NCBI GenBank assembly: GCA_029218445.1
Contig: JAQXRI010000013.1
Coordinates: 1-32,052, forward strand
Source of the DNA: Prevotellaceae bacterium
GTDB lineage: Bacteria > Bacteroidota > Bacteroidia > Bacteroidales > Bacteroidaceae
Length of the DNA stretch: 32,052 nt
Direction: 5' to 3'
Shown here: positions 7,199 through 16,070 of the stretch, piece after piece
Numbering within the stretch: position 1 is the first letter of the stretch
How the letters are laid out: each line of letters opens with the position of its first letter
The notes under the pieces: model-generated
What the model saw: only the letters and a program-made list of their open reading frames with translations
What the model was told of the DNA's origin: nothing
Databases searched by the model: none
Program-made: the position numbers and the translations under genes

Positions 7199-8374
7199 TC
7201 AATAGTCGAGTTTCATCAGGTCTTGGCGTGTAAAGGCAAGTGCCTTGTACATTTCCTTGAGATAGTCGGCCACTGATTGCTTGTCGTCGGCCGATATGAG
7301 CAGATGTGCGGCAACGGCTTTTTCTTCGCATGAGATGCTGTCGGCCAACGTGTCGATTTCGGCCGAGTAGTCGTGCTGCTGCACATGCAGGGGATTGGCG
7401 CGGTGGCTGCGTATGTCGGCGTTGAGCTGGCTTTTGAGTGTGGCCAACTGTATTGACAGAGGCTCAAATACCGCACGTATGACCATGCTGCGCAACGAGT
7501 CGCGTTCTTCAGGCTCTTGCCAAAGACAGTGGTGAACGAAGAGGAGGTCGGTAGGCGACACTGCGTTTCTGTCGTGCATAAAGGCGCTTGTGCGCAGCAG
7601 TCGGGCTATGTTTTTCCATCTTCGGTCGCTTACATAGATGGTGCGGTTTTCGTCGGCGTCGATTTTTACCGACTGCAGGCTGCGCTTTATGGAAAACAGA
7701 CAGGCAAACACGCTGTCGGGAATGACCACCTGGCATATCTGTCGGCTCCACTGGGCGTATTCGTCGGAGGTGATGGGGTTGGCCACGGTTATGTCGTGGT
7801 CGTCGTTGGTGGTTGCCTCAAGCATTTTCCGGAAGTTGTCGTCGCGGCTGATGCTTCGGCTTTCCAGTCGGATGACGAATCGGTCCCACAGTGCCTCCAA
7901 GCCTTCGCCCTTGGTGGGCAGCTCGTTGCTGGCCGCTACAAGCAGCTTTAGCGGAAGGCTTATTTCATGGTCGCCGTTTCTGAATGTCTTCTCGTTGATT
8001 ACGGTGAGCAGAGTGTTCTGAATGGCTGGGCCAGCCTTCCATATCTCGTCGAGAAACACCACGTCGGCCGTTGGCAGATATCCTTCGATGACGCGTTCGT
8101 AGCGGTCGGAGGTCTTAAGCAGCGAGATGCTGACGGGGCCGAATATTTCGTCAGGTGTGGAGAAGCGCGACATGAGGTATTCAAAGCCTCGTGCATCCTT
8201 GAAGCATGACTTTAGCCGTCGGGCCACCATTGACTTTGCTGTGCCCGGAGGGCCAAGCAGTATGATGCTTTCGCCAGACAACGCCGCAAGCAAGGCCAGT
8301 GCCATGTCGGTTTCCTTCTCGTATATTCCCTTGCCCATTTCGGTGAGCAGCCGGCTGATTCGGTTTCTTATCAT
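7199..8374 (-). CDS. ravA: RavA-like MoxR-family AAA+ ATPase
   Basis: The AAA+ core occupies roughly residues 15-290: Walker A LLGPPGTAKSM, Walker B VVFLDEIWKAG, sensor 1 LVAASNELPTKGEGLEALWDRFVIR, and a MoxR-type lid. The C-terminal 100 residues are helical. At 391 residues it is about 100 shorter than E. coli RavA (about 500), so the beta-barrel LARA domain used there to contact lysine decarboxylase is probably absent. The stop lies 2 bp before the viaA start, so the two are co-transcribed and likely form an ATPase/VWA pair. The merR-type gene upstream is separated by a perfect hairpin. Confidence 0.87.
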   Translation of the reverse strand: MIRNRISRLLTEMGKGIYEKETDMALALLAALSGESIILLGPPGTAKSMVARRLKSCFKDARGFEYLMSRFSTPDEIFGPVSISLLKTSDRYERVIEGYLPTADVVFLDEIWKAGPAIQNTLLTVINEKTFRNGDHEISLPLKLLVAASNELPTKGEGLEALWDRFVIRLESRSISRDDNFRKMLEATTNDDHDITVANPITSDEYAQWSRQICQVVIPDSVFACLFSIKRSLQSVKIDADENRTIYVSDRRWKNIARLLRTSAFMHDRNAVSPTDLLFVHHCLWQEPEERDSLRSMVIRAVFEPLSIQLATLKSQLNADIRSHRANPLHVQQHDYSAEIDTLADSISCEEKAVAAHLLISADDKQSVADYLKEMYKALAFTRQDLMKLDY

Positions 8375-8412
8375 TTAGTAAAAAATGCTATGTGTTACGT
8401 CTTTAAAATGTC

Positions 8413-8443
8413 AAGCGGCATAGTACTGTCGCCTATGCCGCTT
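8413..8443. terminator. perfect 11-bp hairpin between merR-type gene and ravA
   Basis: AAGCGGCATAG (8413-8423) and CTATGCCGCTT (8433-8443) are exact inverted repeats around a 9-nt loop. The hairpin lies just after the stop of the upstream regulator gene. On the minus strand it is followed by a weak T-rich stretch (TTGACATTTTAAAG), so it could terminate or attenuate transcription between the regulator and ravA. Confidence 0.65.
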
Positions 8444-8452
8444 CTTGGGGTG

Positions 8453-9283
8453 TTAAACTTTCTCGATGGGTACTTGGATGATGGAGAGCCACTTTTCGGG
8501 GTCCTCCTGATTCCAAATGCCGTCAACATACACAGTACGCGGATGTCCGCTGATTTTGTAACCCTGCTCTTCGATGTACTTGAAGACCTCAACGTACGAC
8601 TCATAGAACTTGTCGTAGGGGCCGTAGTGCTTCATGCAGAGGGCTGTGGGAACAGCCTCAAGCTGTCGGAACTGGATAATGCTGGAGTCGTTGCCCATTG
8701 CTTCCACTTGCTCACAATACTCGATGTCGATGTCGGTGGGCGTGTATTCCTTGTTGTGCTCTATGGTGAAGCAGTAGCCAGCTGGAGAGCATTTGCATCC
8801 CAATCGGTGCATTTCTGGACCTATAACGTTGACACACAACATGCCGAGGTCGTTGTAACTCTTGAGTACCTCCCTGTGCGAGGCCACGGTGATGGCCGGC
8901 AGGGCTTGAATTGAAAATTTGTCCATTGTTTTAATGTGTCTGCGAGAGTTGACCATTTCGATGAGCTGATGTCGGCGGTCGAGCATTAGGCGAAGCTGTC
9001 GTTCACAGTCGCGTATCTTGCTTTTCAGTTGTCCGATGGAGGGCGAATGCGTATCGTTGTCATACAGACATTTTATTTCGTCGAGCGAAAAGCCAATGTC
9101 TTTGTATTTTCGGATGTCGCTGAGCCTTTGCATCTGTTCAAACCGATAATAGCGGTAGCCACTCGACTCGTCCACTTCGTCGGGCATTAGCAGTCCGATG
9201 CTTTCGTAGTGCCTAAGTGTCTTTACCGTCACCTGCATCAGTTTGGAGAACTCTCCGATTTTTAATTTGATTTCATTTCTCAT
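8453..9283 (-). CDS. MerR-family regulator with GyrI-like effector-binding domain
   Basis: Residues 7-75 form a MerR winged helix: LKIGEFSKLMQVTVKTLRHYE, then GLLMPDEVDESSGYRYY, then IRKYKDIGFSLDEI. A coiled dimerisation helix covers about residues 80-115. Residues 125-276 resemble the GyrI-like/BmrR-type ligand-binding domain (GPEMHRLG..., IEYCEQVEAMG, ALCMKHYGPYDKFYESYVEVFKYIEEQGYKISG), which in relatives binds hydrophobic or cationic compounds. It ends 78 bp before ravA with a hairpin between. A consensus promoter lies upstream with a dyad in its spacer, the usual site of MerR autoregulation. The effector is unknown. Confidence 0.9.
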   Translation of the reverse strand: MRNEIKLKIGEFSKLMQVTVKTLRHYESIGLLMPDEVDESSGYRYYRFEQMQRLSDIRKYKDIGFSLDEIKCLYDNDTHSPSIGQLKSKIRDCERQLRLMLDRRHQLIEMVNSRRHIKTMDKFSIQALPAITVASHREVLKSYNDLGMLCVNVIGPEMHRLGCKCSPAGYCFTIEHNKEYTPTDIDIEYCEQVEAMGNDSSIIQFRQLEAVPTALCMKHYGPYDKFYESYVEVFKYIEEQGYKISGHPRTVYVDGIWNQEDPEKWLSIIQVPIEKV

Positions 9284-9312
9284 CTTGTTCGCGCGAATTT
9301 TGATTTCGACTG

Positions 9313-9345
9313 CAAAGTTACAACATGACCTAAGGGACGAGTCAA
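9313..9345 (-). promoter_or_regulatory. merR-type gene promoter with TGAC/GTCA dyad
   Basis: TAACTTTG on the minus strand (9313-9320) is a perfect -7 box 30 bp upstream of the ATG. TTGACTC (9339-9345) lies about 22 bp further, a long spacer. A TGAC...GTCA dyad (9326-9344) fills the spacer, as seen in promoters bound by MerR-family proteins. Only the outer 4 bp of each arm are symmetric. Confidence 0.6.
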
Positions 9346-9381
9346 GAGAAAGGCTGAAATATTAACATTATTTTGCTTTGG

Positions 9382-9419
9382 GCAGGGTGAATTGTAAGGT
9401 TTAGTAAAACCGTCCCTGC
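9382..9419 (-). terminator. possible terminator of the M3 peptidase gene
   Basis: Directly after the peptidase stop, the minus strand contains GCAGGG (9414-9419) pairing with CCCTGC (9382-9387). A nested GGTTT-TACT-AAACC stem (9398-9411) lies inside. There is no good T-run after it, so termination is only probable. It separates the peptidase from the merR-type gene. Confidence 0.45.
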
Positions 9420-9420
9420 T

Positions 9421-11517
9421 TTACTTCAGGCCGCGGTTTTTGAGCAGTGGGTCAGTGCTTGGCTTCTTGCCGCGGAAGTTGATGTACATGTCCATTGCAT
9501 CGTCAATGCCACCTGGTGTCAGAATGTATTTGCGGAACTTGGCGGCTACCTCCTGGTTGAAGATGTCGCCCGTTTCTAGATATGCCTCGAAAGCGTCGGC
9601 TTCAAGCACCTCAGCCCACATGTAGCTGTAATAGCCGGCCGTGTAGCTTCCTCCCATGGTGTGGTTGAAGTAAGTGGTGCGGTAGCGTGGCGGTATTTGG
9701 CTGAGCAGTCCGCGGTCAACCAATGTCTGGCGTTCAAACTGCAGGAGGTCCATGTCGTCGGGAACGTTTTTCAGCACGTGGTAGTCCATGTCGAGCAACG
9801 AAGCAGCAAGATATTCCATTGTGGCGAATCCCTGTCCGTATTTTCCGCAGCGGTCGAGCTTATCAACAAGCTGTTGCGGCATGGTTTCGCCAGTCTTATA
9901 GTGCTTGGCATAAACCTTCAGCACCTCGGGGGCAAAGGCCCAGTGCTCGTTGACCTGCGAAGGCAGTTCGACAAAGTCGCGTGGAGTGCCTTGCACGCCA
10001 TAGTAATGCACGTCCTTGAAGAAATTGTGGAGTGCGTGGCCGAACTCGTGGAACATGGTGCTGGCTTCATCGACGGTGAGAAGCGCTGGCTGTCCGGCGG
10101 CAGGCTTGGTGAAGTTGCAGACGATGGTGACTAAAGGAATTACTTTCTTGCCTTTTTCGTAAGTCTGGTCGCGGTAAGTGCCGCACCATGCACCGCCGCG
10201 CTTTGAGGCACGTGGGAAGAAGTCGAGAAAGAGTACTGCAAGCAGGCTGCCGTCGGTGTCGCGGCATTCAAATGCCTCGGCGTCGGGGTGTGGCAGTGGC
10301 ACGTTGGATATGGGCTTGAGTGTGATGCCGTAGAGGCGGTTGGCGCAATAGAACAGTCCGTCGCGCACATTCTCCAGCTTGAGGTAAGGGCGAAGCTCGT
10401 TTTCGTCGAAGCTGAACTTCGATTTCTTCACACGGTCGGCATAATAACGCCAGTCCCAACCTTCGGCTTCAAAGTCGCGTCCGTCCTTTGCCATCTCCTC
10501 CTGAATGTCGGCGAGCTCTTCCTTCGCCTTTTTCAGTGCAGGCTCCCACACTTCGCCCAAAAGGTCGTAAACGGCTTTAGGAGTCTTGGCCATGCGTGTT
10601 TCGAGAATCATCGATGCGCAGTCGTCAAATCCCATGAGCTTGGCCTTGTCAAGGCGTGCCTTTATCAGTTTCTTTATTATTTCGCGGTTGTCGTTGGCGT
10701 TGCCATGGCTGCCACGGCTGGTGTAGCCCTTGAACATGCGTTCGCGCAGTTCGCGCTTGTCGGAATACTGCAGGAAAGGCATGACGCTGGGATTGTGGAG
10801 CGTAAATACCCATTTGCCGTCCATTCCCTGTTCCTTGGCCACTTCGGCGGCATTGGCGATGAGGTTGTCGGGCAGTCCTGCCAGGTCGGCCTTATCGTCA
10901 ATCACGAGTTTGAAGGCGTTGGTCTCGGCCAGCATGTTTTGTCCGAATGTTATCTGCAGCATCGAGATTTCGGCGTTGAGCTTGCGCAGCTGTTCCTGCT
11001 TGTCGGCGTCGAGGTTGGCGCCGCTGCGCACGAAGTCCTTGTAAGTCTCGTCGAGAAGTTTCTTCTGCTCGCGGTCGAGGTTCATCGAGGCTTGGTTGTC
11101 GTAAACGTATTTTACGCGCTTAAAGAGTTCGGCGTTCATGGTTATGTCGTCGCCGTGCTTTGACAGCAGTGGCGACATTTCGCGGTTGATGGCCTGCATC
11201 TCGGCATTGGTGTTGGCACTGGCAAGTCCGAAGAACACCTTGCTTACTTTTCTCAGCAGTTCGCCGCTTTTGTCGAGGGCGGCAATGGTGTTGTCGAAGT
11301 TGGCCGTCTTCTTGTTGTTGACGATGGCGTCAATTTCCTTTTTCTGCTCTTCCATGCCTTTTATGAAGGCAGGCTTGTAGTGTTCGGGCTTTATCTGCTC
11401 GAATGGCGGAATGCCGTAAGGGGTTGAATACTTGGTAAAGAAGGGATTGCCTCCTTTGGCCATTGCACTGCCGCAAATCATGGCGGCGGCACATGCTGTG
11501 ATGATGGTTTTTTTCAT
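9421..11517 (-). CDS. dcp: exported M3-family zinc metallopeptidase (Dcp/oligopeptidase A type)
   Basis: The zinc site is MFHEFGHALH (HExxH) with the third ligand region downstream around VELPSQVNEHWAF. GSYTAGYYSYMWAEVLEADAF and the YRTTYFNHTMGG block are typical of the M3 C-terminus. The frame is open to 11712, but ATG 11517 is chosen because it gives the signal peptide MKKTIITACAAAMICGSAMA; the longer start would overlap queC. The product is 698 residues, normal for Dcp. Enzymes of this group cleave dipeptides from the C-terminus of short peptides. The signal peptide places this one in the periplasm, unlike cytosolic E. coli Dcp. It follows queC by 37 bp. Confidence 0.93.
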   Translation of the reverse strand: MKKTIITACAAAMICGSAMAKGGNPFFTKYSTPYGIPPFEQIKPEHYKPAFIKGMEEQKKEIDAIVNNKKTANFDNTIAALDKSGELLRKVSKVFFGLASANTNAEMQAINREMSPLLSKHGDDITMNAELFKRVKYVYDNQASMNLDREQKKLLDETYKDFVRSGANLDADKQEQLRKLNAEISMLQITFGQNMLAETNAFKLVIDDKADLAGLPDNLIANAAEVAKEQGMDGKWVFTLHNPSVMPFLQYSDKRELRERMFKGYTSRGSHGNANDNREIIKKLIKARLDKAKLMGFDDCASMILETRMAKTPKAVYDLLGEVWEPALKKAKEELADIQEEMAKDGRDFEAEGWDWRYYADRVKKSKFSFDENELRPYLKLENVRDGLFYCANRLYGITLKPISNVPLPHPDAEAFECRDTDGSLLAVLFLDFFPRASKRGGAWCGTYRDQTYEKGKKVIPLVTIVCNFTKPAAGQPALLTVDEASTMFHEFGHALHNFFKDVHYYGVQGTPRDFVELPSQVNEHWAFAPEVLKVYAKHYKTGETMPQQLVDKLDRCGKYGQGFATMEYLAASLLDMDYHVLKNVPDDMDLLQFERQTLVDRGLLSQIPPRYRTTYFNHTMGGSYTAGYYSYMWAEVLEADAFEAYLETGDIFNQEVAAKFRKYILTPGGIDDAMDMYINFRGKKPSTDPLLKNRGLK

Positions 11518-11554
11518 GTAAGATGAAGTTTTCTTTTTAGTTGAAGGTTGTTGC

Positions 11555-12214
11555 TTAATTAAGATACACGGTATTGTCGTCGATGCCTGCATCGTGCAGC
11601 GCTTCCTTGCGTTCAACGCATGTTCCGCATTTGCCGCAGTGGGTGTCGCCTCCCTTGTAGCACGACCATGTCTCGGCATAGTCGATGCCCAGGGCCTTGC
11701 CGCGTTTGGCAATGTCGGTTTTGCTTATGTTGGTGTAGGGCGCAACGACGCTGACGTTGACGTAGGTGCCCGCCTTGGCGGCCGAGTCGATGGCTGCGAT
11801 GAAGTTGGGCCTACAGTCGGGATAGATGGCATGGTCGCCTCCATGGTTGGCTATGAGCACTCGTTTCAGTCCGTTGCTTTCGGCCATGCCCACGGCAATG
11901 GCCAGCATTATGCCGTTGCGGAAAGGCACTACCGTCGATTTCATGTTGTCGTCGGCATAGTGTCCTTCGGGAATGGCGTCGGCTCCTTCGAGCAACGAAC
12001 TCTTGAAGTAAGTGTGCATGAATTCGAGCGGAATGACCACGTGCCTTATGCCCAACCGTCGGCAATGGAGCCGGGCGAATGGTATTTCGCGGGCGTTGTG
12101 GTTGCTTCCGTAGTCGAAAGAAACGGCAAGGGCTATGGAGTCCTTGCAATCGTAAAGCAGAGTGATGCTGTCCATCCCTCCGCTTACGATTATCAAGCTG
12201 TCCTTATGGTTCAT
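11555..12214 (-). CDS. queC: 7-cyano-7-deazaguanine synthase QueC
   Basis: QueC converts 7-carboxy-7-deazaguanine to preQ0 with ATP and ammonia, in queuosine synthesis. The ATP pyrophosphatase loop is IIVSGGMDSITLL. VPFRNGIMLAIAVGMAE is the family signature, and the zinc site is CYKGGDTHCGKCGTC near the C-terminus. The 219-residue length is normal. The ATG overlaps the ridA stop by one base (TAATG), implying coupled translation. No queD, queE or queF is next to it, but queA lies on the plus strand at 27374. The cytosolic product could be shared by both pathway steps. Confidence 0.96.
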   Translation of the reverse strand: MNHKDSLIIVSGGMDSITLLYDCKDSIALAVSFDYGSNHNAREIPFARLHCRRLGIRHVVIPLEFMHTYFKSSLLEGADAIPEGHYADDNMKSTVVPFRNGIMLAIAVGMAESNGLKRVLIANHGGDHAIYPDCRPNFIAAIDSAAKAGTYVNVSVVAPYTNISKTDIAKRGKALGIDYAETWSCYKGGDTHCGKCGTCVERKEALHDAGIDDNTVYLN

Positions 12215-12588
12215 TACTTTGCGGCAATCATTTCAATTTCCACAAGTGCTCCCTTTGGCAGGTCGCGAACGGCAAATGCCGAGCGTGCGGGATAAGGTGC
12301 ATTGAAGAAGCTGGCATAAACCTCGTTCATTGCTCCAAAGTCGGCAATGTCGGCCAGGAGGACAGTAGTCTTTACCACGTTGGAGAGGTCGGCACCGGCC
12401 TCTTTCAGTATGGCCTGTGCGTTCAGGATTGACTGGCGTGTCTGCTCCTTGATGCCGCCTTCGGGGAAAGCACCTGTTGCGGGGTCGATGGGCAGTTGAC
12501 CAGATGCATAGATGAAACCGTTTGCTTCGATTGCCTGACTGTAAGGTCCGATGGCAGCAGGCGCATTGCTTGTACTAATTGCTTTCAT
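12214..12588 (-). CDS. ridA: RidA-family enamine/imine deaminase
   Basis: This is a 124-residue YjgF/RidA protein. It shows [75 protein letters not shown] and the active-site arginine in YPARSAFAV, followed by [11 protein letters not shown]. RidA hydrolyses reactive 2-aminoacrylate-type enamines made by PLP enzymes, in the cytosol. It lies 47 bp after mntP and overlaps queC by one base. Motifs and length are those of an intact trimeric RidA. Confidence 0.95.
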   Translation of the reverse strand: MKAISTSNAPAAIGPYSQAIEANGFIYASGQLPIDPATGAFPEGGIKEQTRQSILNAQAILKEAGADLSNVVKTTVLLADIADFGAMNEVYASFFNAPYPARSAFAVRDLPKGALVEIEMIAAK

Positions 12589-12635
12589 GATTTTAAGTTT
12601 TAAAAGTTAAATTAAATATGATGATTATATAACGC

Positions 12636-13223
12636 TTATTCAACAAGTATGTGAGAGAGCAGCACCTTCACGCCAATGAAGACGAGAATGACGCCCCCAA
12701 AGAGCTCAGGGTTGAGCCTCCGCTTTATGGCTATGCCAAACCGTATGCCGAGCAGATTGCCCGCAACTGAAAAGAGAAACGAGCCGAGGGCAATGATTAT
12801 GAGCGGAAGGGTGAGCTGAGGCAGTGACTTGTAGCCGGTACATGCAAATGAGATGCCGATGGCCAAGGCGTCGATGCTGGTGGCCACGGCAAGCATGAGC
12901 TGGGTGGTGAGGGCCGACGGTATGCCGTGGTGATGGTCGTCGTCATTGTCGGTTATCGATTCGCGTATCATGCGTCCGCCCAAAAAGGCCAGAAGGCCAA
13001 AGGCTATCCAATGGTCGATGGACTCGATGTACTGGCTGAAGATGCTCGTGCCGAGCCAGCCGGCAAGCGGCATCAAGCCTTGGAACAGGCCAAACAGTAA
13101 GCTCAGCTGAAGCATGAGCCGCGGTGTCCAGCGTCCGCAGGCTATGCCGCACACTATCGACACGGTGAAGCAGTCCATTGCCAGTGCGGCTGATAGGAAA
13201 AGTAAGTCTATTACAGATAGCAT
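12636..13223 (-). CDS. mntP: MntP-family manganese efflux pump
   Basis: The protein has 195 residues and six predicted membrane segments. The two family motifs are present: LAMDCFTVSI in helix 1 and SIDALAIGISFA in helix 4, carrying the acidic residues needed for Mn2+ export. A histidine/aspartate-rich loop (DNDDDHHHG) lies between helices 3 and 4. It is 14 bp after the TIGR02757-type gene and probably in the same transcript. No yybP-ykoY-type riboswitch is visible upstream, so manganese control is not evident here. Confidence 0.92.
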   Translation of the reverse strand: MLSVIDLLFLSAALAMDCFTVSIVCGIACGRWTPRLMLQLSLLFGLFQGLMPLAGWLGTSIFSQYIESIDHWIAFGLLAFLGGRMIRESITDNDDDHHHGIPSALTTQLMLAVATSIDALAIGISFACTGYKSLPQLTLPLIIIALGSFLFSVAGNLLGIRFGIAIKRRLNPELFGGVILVFIGVKVLLSHILVE

Positions 13224-13237
13224 ATCTCTATGGTGTT

Positions 13238-14008
13238 TTATGTGGTTTCAACATCTTGTGAGTTTATTGCTCCAAGTCCGAACAGAGCGAAATCGCCTTT
13301 CAGCGGGTCGTCGGGAAACACCTTGAGCATTGTGTCGGTGAGGCGGCGGGCCGTTGACATGGTGGCCGTGGTGCCTTTGAGGAGGCCGAAGTTTACCGAC
13401 TGTCGCACCACATGTACGTCCATGGGCATGATGAGAGTGCGGCGGTCGATGAACTCATGCCACCAGCCAAGGTCAACGGGCGAGTTGTTGCGCGACATCC
13501 AACGCAGGAACATGCACAGCCGTTTGCACGACGACTTGGCGTTGCGGGGTATTACGCCGTCAGAACCTTGGTCGGCGAAAAAGGCCGTCAGCGCGTTGAT
13601 GGCCGAAAGGGCGTCGGCCGACGTCTGCCTTACAAATTCGCCCGTGGTGCCGTACCGCCTCAGCATGGTCTGATAGGCCGTAAGGAAGCGATTGAACATG
13701 TGGTTGGTGTATAGCCTGTAGAAGCAGTCGTGGTTGCGGGGCACGGTGTCGTTGAATGCGCCCTCGGCAATCCACTGTGCCATCTGGCCTTCTGAAACGT
13801 CGAGCAGACGCTGAATCTTGGGCAGGAATTGCTGCCGGCTGCCATAGCTTACGGCCTGCGCCACAAAGGCCATGGCTTCCTGATTGGCCTGGCCCGTAAC
13901 CTGGTGCATGAACCAGCTCGGGTCGCCATTTATGAAGTCGCGGGTTTCGTAGCGGTCGGCATAAAGGCGCAGACTGTCAATCGTTGATTGCTGAAGCTCT
14001 ATGCTCAT
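13238..14008 (-). CDS. TIGR02757-family protein (HhH-GPD-like glycosylase fold)
   Basis: The sequence (RYETRDFINGDPSWFMHQ, FVAQAVSYGSRQQFLPKIQRLL, NAKSSCKRLCMFLRWMSRNNSPVDLGWW, IMPMDVHVVRQSVNFGLLKG, FPDDPLKGDFALFGLGA) matches what I recall of the uncharacterised TIGR02757 family found widely in Bacteroidetes. The MFLRWMSR...PLDVHVxR arrangement resembles helix-hairpin-helix DNA glycosylases, but activity is unproven. Two starts are possible, 14032 and 14008. I use 14008 because its ATGA overlaps the MFS stop by 4 nt, a common coupling arrangement. That gives 256 residues. Confidence 0.85.
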   Translation of the reverse strand: MSIELQQSTIDSLRLYADRYETRDFINGDPSWFMHQVTGQANQEAMAFVAQAVSYGSRQQFLPKIQRLLDVSEGQMAQWIAEGAFNDTVPRNHDCFYRLYTNHMFNRFLTAYQTMLRRYGTTGEFVRQTSADALSAINALTAFFADQGSDGVIPRNAKSSCKRLCMFLRWMSRNNSPVDLGWWHEFIDRRTLIMPMDVHVVRQSVNFGLLKGTTATMSTARRLTDTMLKVFPDDPLKGDFALFGLGAINSQDVETT

Positions 14009-15183
14009 CTGTTCTTGTTTTTTATGAACCAAGTGTGGGTAAACAATATGTAGAGTGCCATGGCAATGGAAATGAGCGAAAGTGCCAATACCAAAGCCAA
14101 ATGGGAGTTGCCGTAGAAGAAGGCGTAGCCTAAGCCAATGCCCAAGGCGATGCCCGACTCCCAGCTCAAGATGAACGTGCTCTGTGAAGTGCCTCTTTGA
14201 CAGTGGCGGCTCAACTTGATGAAAAACAGCAGGAAACGGGCTGCTATGATGCCTATGCCCAACCCTATCATCGTGGGTGCGGCAAAGTTGATAACGACGG
14301 CATGGCGGGTGACCATGGCCAAAAGGGCTGCAAAAATGAGAATCAGTCCGGTGACTACCTCACTTTTCAGTTCGGCGTTGATAAAGGCAAAGCGCTGGGC
14401 AAGCAGCGCAAGGAAGAATCCCGTCATTATCATTCCGTAGAACGTGAAGTCAAGCTCGACCGACATGATAAGGCCTACGGCCAAGGTCACGATGAAAAGA
14501 TTGAAGAACAACGGGAAGCCATGGGGCATGAAAAAGCGGTCGAGGCTCACGATGCTTACATTCTCTTCAGGGGCACGGAATGGGAAATCGACCATCCGGA
14601 TGAGTACTACTGCCGTGAGGCAGAGAGCGACACACACTAAGAGCACTGCGCCGAAGCCAAACAACTGGTTGACCATGATGCCGGCAAGAGGTCCTAACGA
14701 CAGCGCAAAACGGGCAAACCACGACGTACTGTGGTTGGCCTCGGTGCGCTGGAACGATTCGCTGGTATCGACAATGAGAGTGCTCGAAAGCACCATCTTG
14801 GCCAGTCCGAACGTGGCTCCAAGCAGAAAACGCTGGGCTATGATGGCCCACACGTCAACGATGGTTATGTGGTTGTCGTGGAGATAGAATATTGCGGCAA
14901 TGAGTACGGCCATTAGCAATATTGCCCTGATACATACCCAGTTGCGGCGATAACGCTGAACCAAATATGAACAGAAGCCTCCGAAGGCAAACAAGCCCAA
15001 GGCAAAGGCTCCCATCGACACTCCTGTATAGAATGGCGAGAAGTGCTCATACTGCATAAGCCATTGGGGCATGGTAGGTAACAGGGCATAGACGGCCATC
15101 GTGACAAACAGGTTTGCCAACGACAACAGCCAAAAGCCCTTGTGCCACAAGGTTATATGTACGGGCGTGTTCTGCGTATTCAT
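14005..15183 (-). CDS. MFS transporter, 392 aa
   Basis: The protein has about twelve hydrophobic segments. The first reads GFWLLSLANLFVTMAVYALLPTMPQWL, and the end carries a short basic tail (FIKNKNR). The family-typical loop after helix 2 (CSYLVQRYRRNW) and a GPLAGIMVNQLFGFGAVLLVC segment support the major facilitator superfamily, sugar or drug exporter-like. No substrate can be named. It starts 27 bp after panB and overlaps the next gene by 4 nt, so it sits in the panB-mntP cluster. It acts in the inner membrane. Confidence 0.88.
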   Translation of the reverse strand: MNTQNTPVHITLWHKGFWLLSLANLFVTMAVYALLPTMPQWLMQYEHFSPFYTGVSMGAFALGLFAFGGFCSYLVQRYRRNWVCIRAILLMAVLIAAIFYLHDNHITIVDVWAIIAQRFLLGATFGLAKMVLSSTLIVDTSESFQRTEANHSTSWFARFALSLGPLAGIMVNQLFGFGAVLLVCVALCLTAVVLIRMVDFPFRAPEENVSIVSLDRFFMPHGFPLFFNLFIVTLAVGLIMSVELDFTFYGMIMTGFFLALLAQRFAFINAELKSEVVTGLILIFAALLAMVTRHAVVINFAAPTMIGLGIGIIAARFLLFFIKLSRHCQRGTSQSTFILSWESGIALGIGLGYAFFYGNSHLALVLALSLISIAMALYILFTHTWFIKNKNR

Positions 15184-15210
15184 ATTGCAGTAAAAAAGTC
15201 AACTTTGTTT

Positions 15211-16032
15211 TTAATATGATTCTTTCTCGTTGGGGAAGTCGCTGTTCTTTACGTCCTCCACATAGCGTCCGATGGCCGACAGCATGATGTTGTTGAGGTC
15301 GGCATAGCGTCGCAGGAAACGTGGGCTGAAGCCCTGAGTCTTTCCGAGCATGTCGTCAATTACAAGTATTTGTCCGTCGGTGCCATTGCCCGCTCCAATG
15401 CCAATGGTCGGCACGCTTACCTGCCTTGACACTTCGGCCGCCAGCTTTGCCGGCACCTTTTCAAGCACAATGGCAAAGCAGCCCACTTCGGACAATGCCT
15501 TAGCGTCGCTCATGAGTTTGGCTGCTTCAGCCTCGTCTTTGGCTCTTACCGAGTAGGTTCCGAACTTGTTGATGCTCTGTGGCGTTAGTCCGAGATGGCC
15601 CATCACGGGAATGCCTGCATCGAGTATTCTCTTTATGGTGTCAATTATTTCCACTCCTCCTTCAAGCTTCAGCGCATCGCAACCGCTCTCCTTCATTATT
15701 CGGATGGCATTGCGCACACCGTCAACGCAGTCAACCTGGTAGCTGCCGAAAGGCATGTCGCACACTACGAGAGCCCTTCTGACGCCTCTCACCACCGAGC
15801 GTGCGTGGTAGATCATCTGGTCAACGGTCATGGGCAGAGTGGTGCCGTTGCCCGCCATGACGTTTGAGGCCGAGTCGCCCACGAGTATTCCGTCGATGCC
15901 AGCATTGTCAACAATTTGCGCCGTGGTATAGTCGTAGGAGGTGAGCATTGATATTTTCTCGCCTTTCTGCTTCATTTCGATAAAGCGATGCGTTGTCACT
16001 TTGCGCATGTCGCTTGCTAAATATCCTGCCAT
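15211..16032 (-). CDS. panB: 3-methyl-2-oxobutanoate hydroxymethyltransferase PanB
   Basis: PanB adds a hydroxymethyl group from methylenetetrahydrofolate to ketoisovalerate, the first committed step of pantothenate synthesis. Signatures present are [33 protein letters not shown], the metal-site [44 protein letters not shown] (catalytic Glu region) and [21 protein letters not shown]. The 273-residue length is typical. panC and panD are not adjacent. The gene lies 38 bp after the HAD gene and 27 bp before the MFS gene. Confidence 0.96.
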   Translation of the reverse strand: MAGYLASDMRKVTTHRFIEMKQKGEKISMLTSYDYTTAQIVDNAGIDGILVGDSASNVMAGNGTTLPMTVDQMIYHARSVVRGVRRALVVCDMPFGSYQVDCVDGVRNAIRIMKESGCDALKLEGGVEIIDTIKRILDAGIPVMGHLGLTPQSINKFGTYSVRAKDEAEAAKLMSDAKALSEVGCFAIVLEKVPAKLAAEVSRQVSVPTIGIGAGNGTDGQILVIDDMLGKTQGFSPRFLRRYADLNNIMLSAIGRYVEDVKNSDFPNEKESY

Positions 16033-16070
16033 AATAATAAATATATGTGTTGTATTAATTATTTATGTTC

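Noticed and set aside
10288..11163. Plus-strand ORF of 291 codons opposite the M3 peptidase
   Set aside because: The peptidase on the other strand has HEFGH and family blocks; this frame has no motif, start context or promoter.
11518..11712. N-terminal extension of the M3 peptidase upstream of 11517
   Set aside because: It overlaps queC and would precede a proper signal peptide with a basic, repetitive stretch; the ATG at 11517 explains the protein better.
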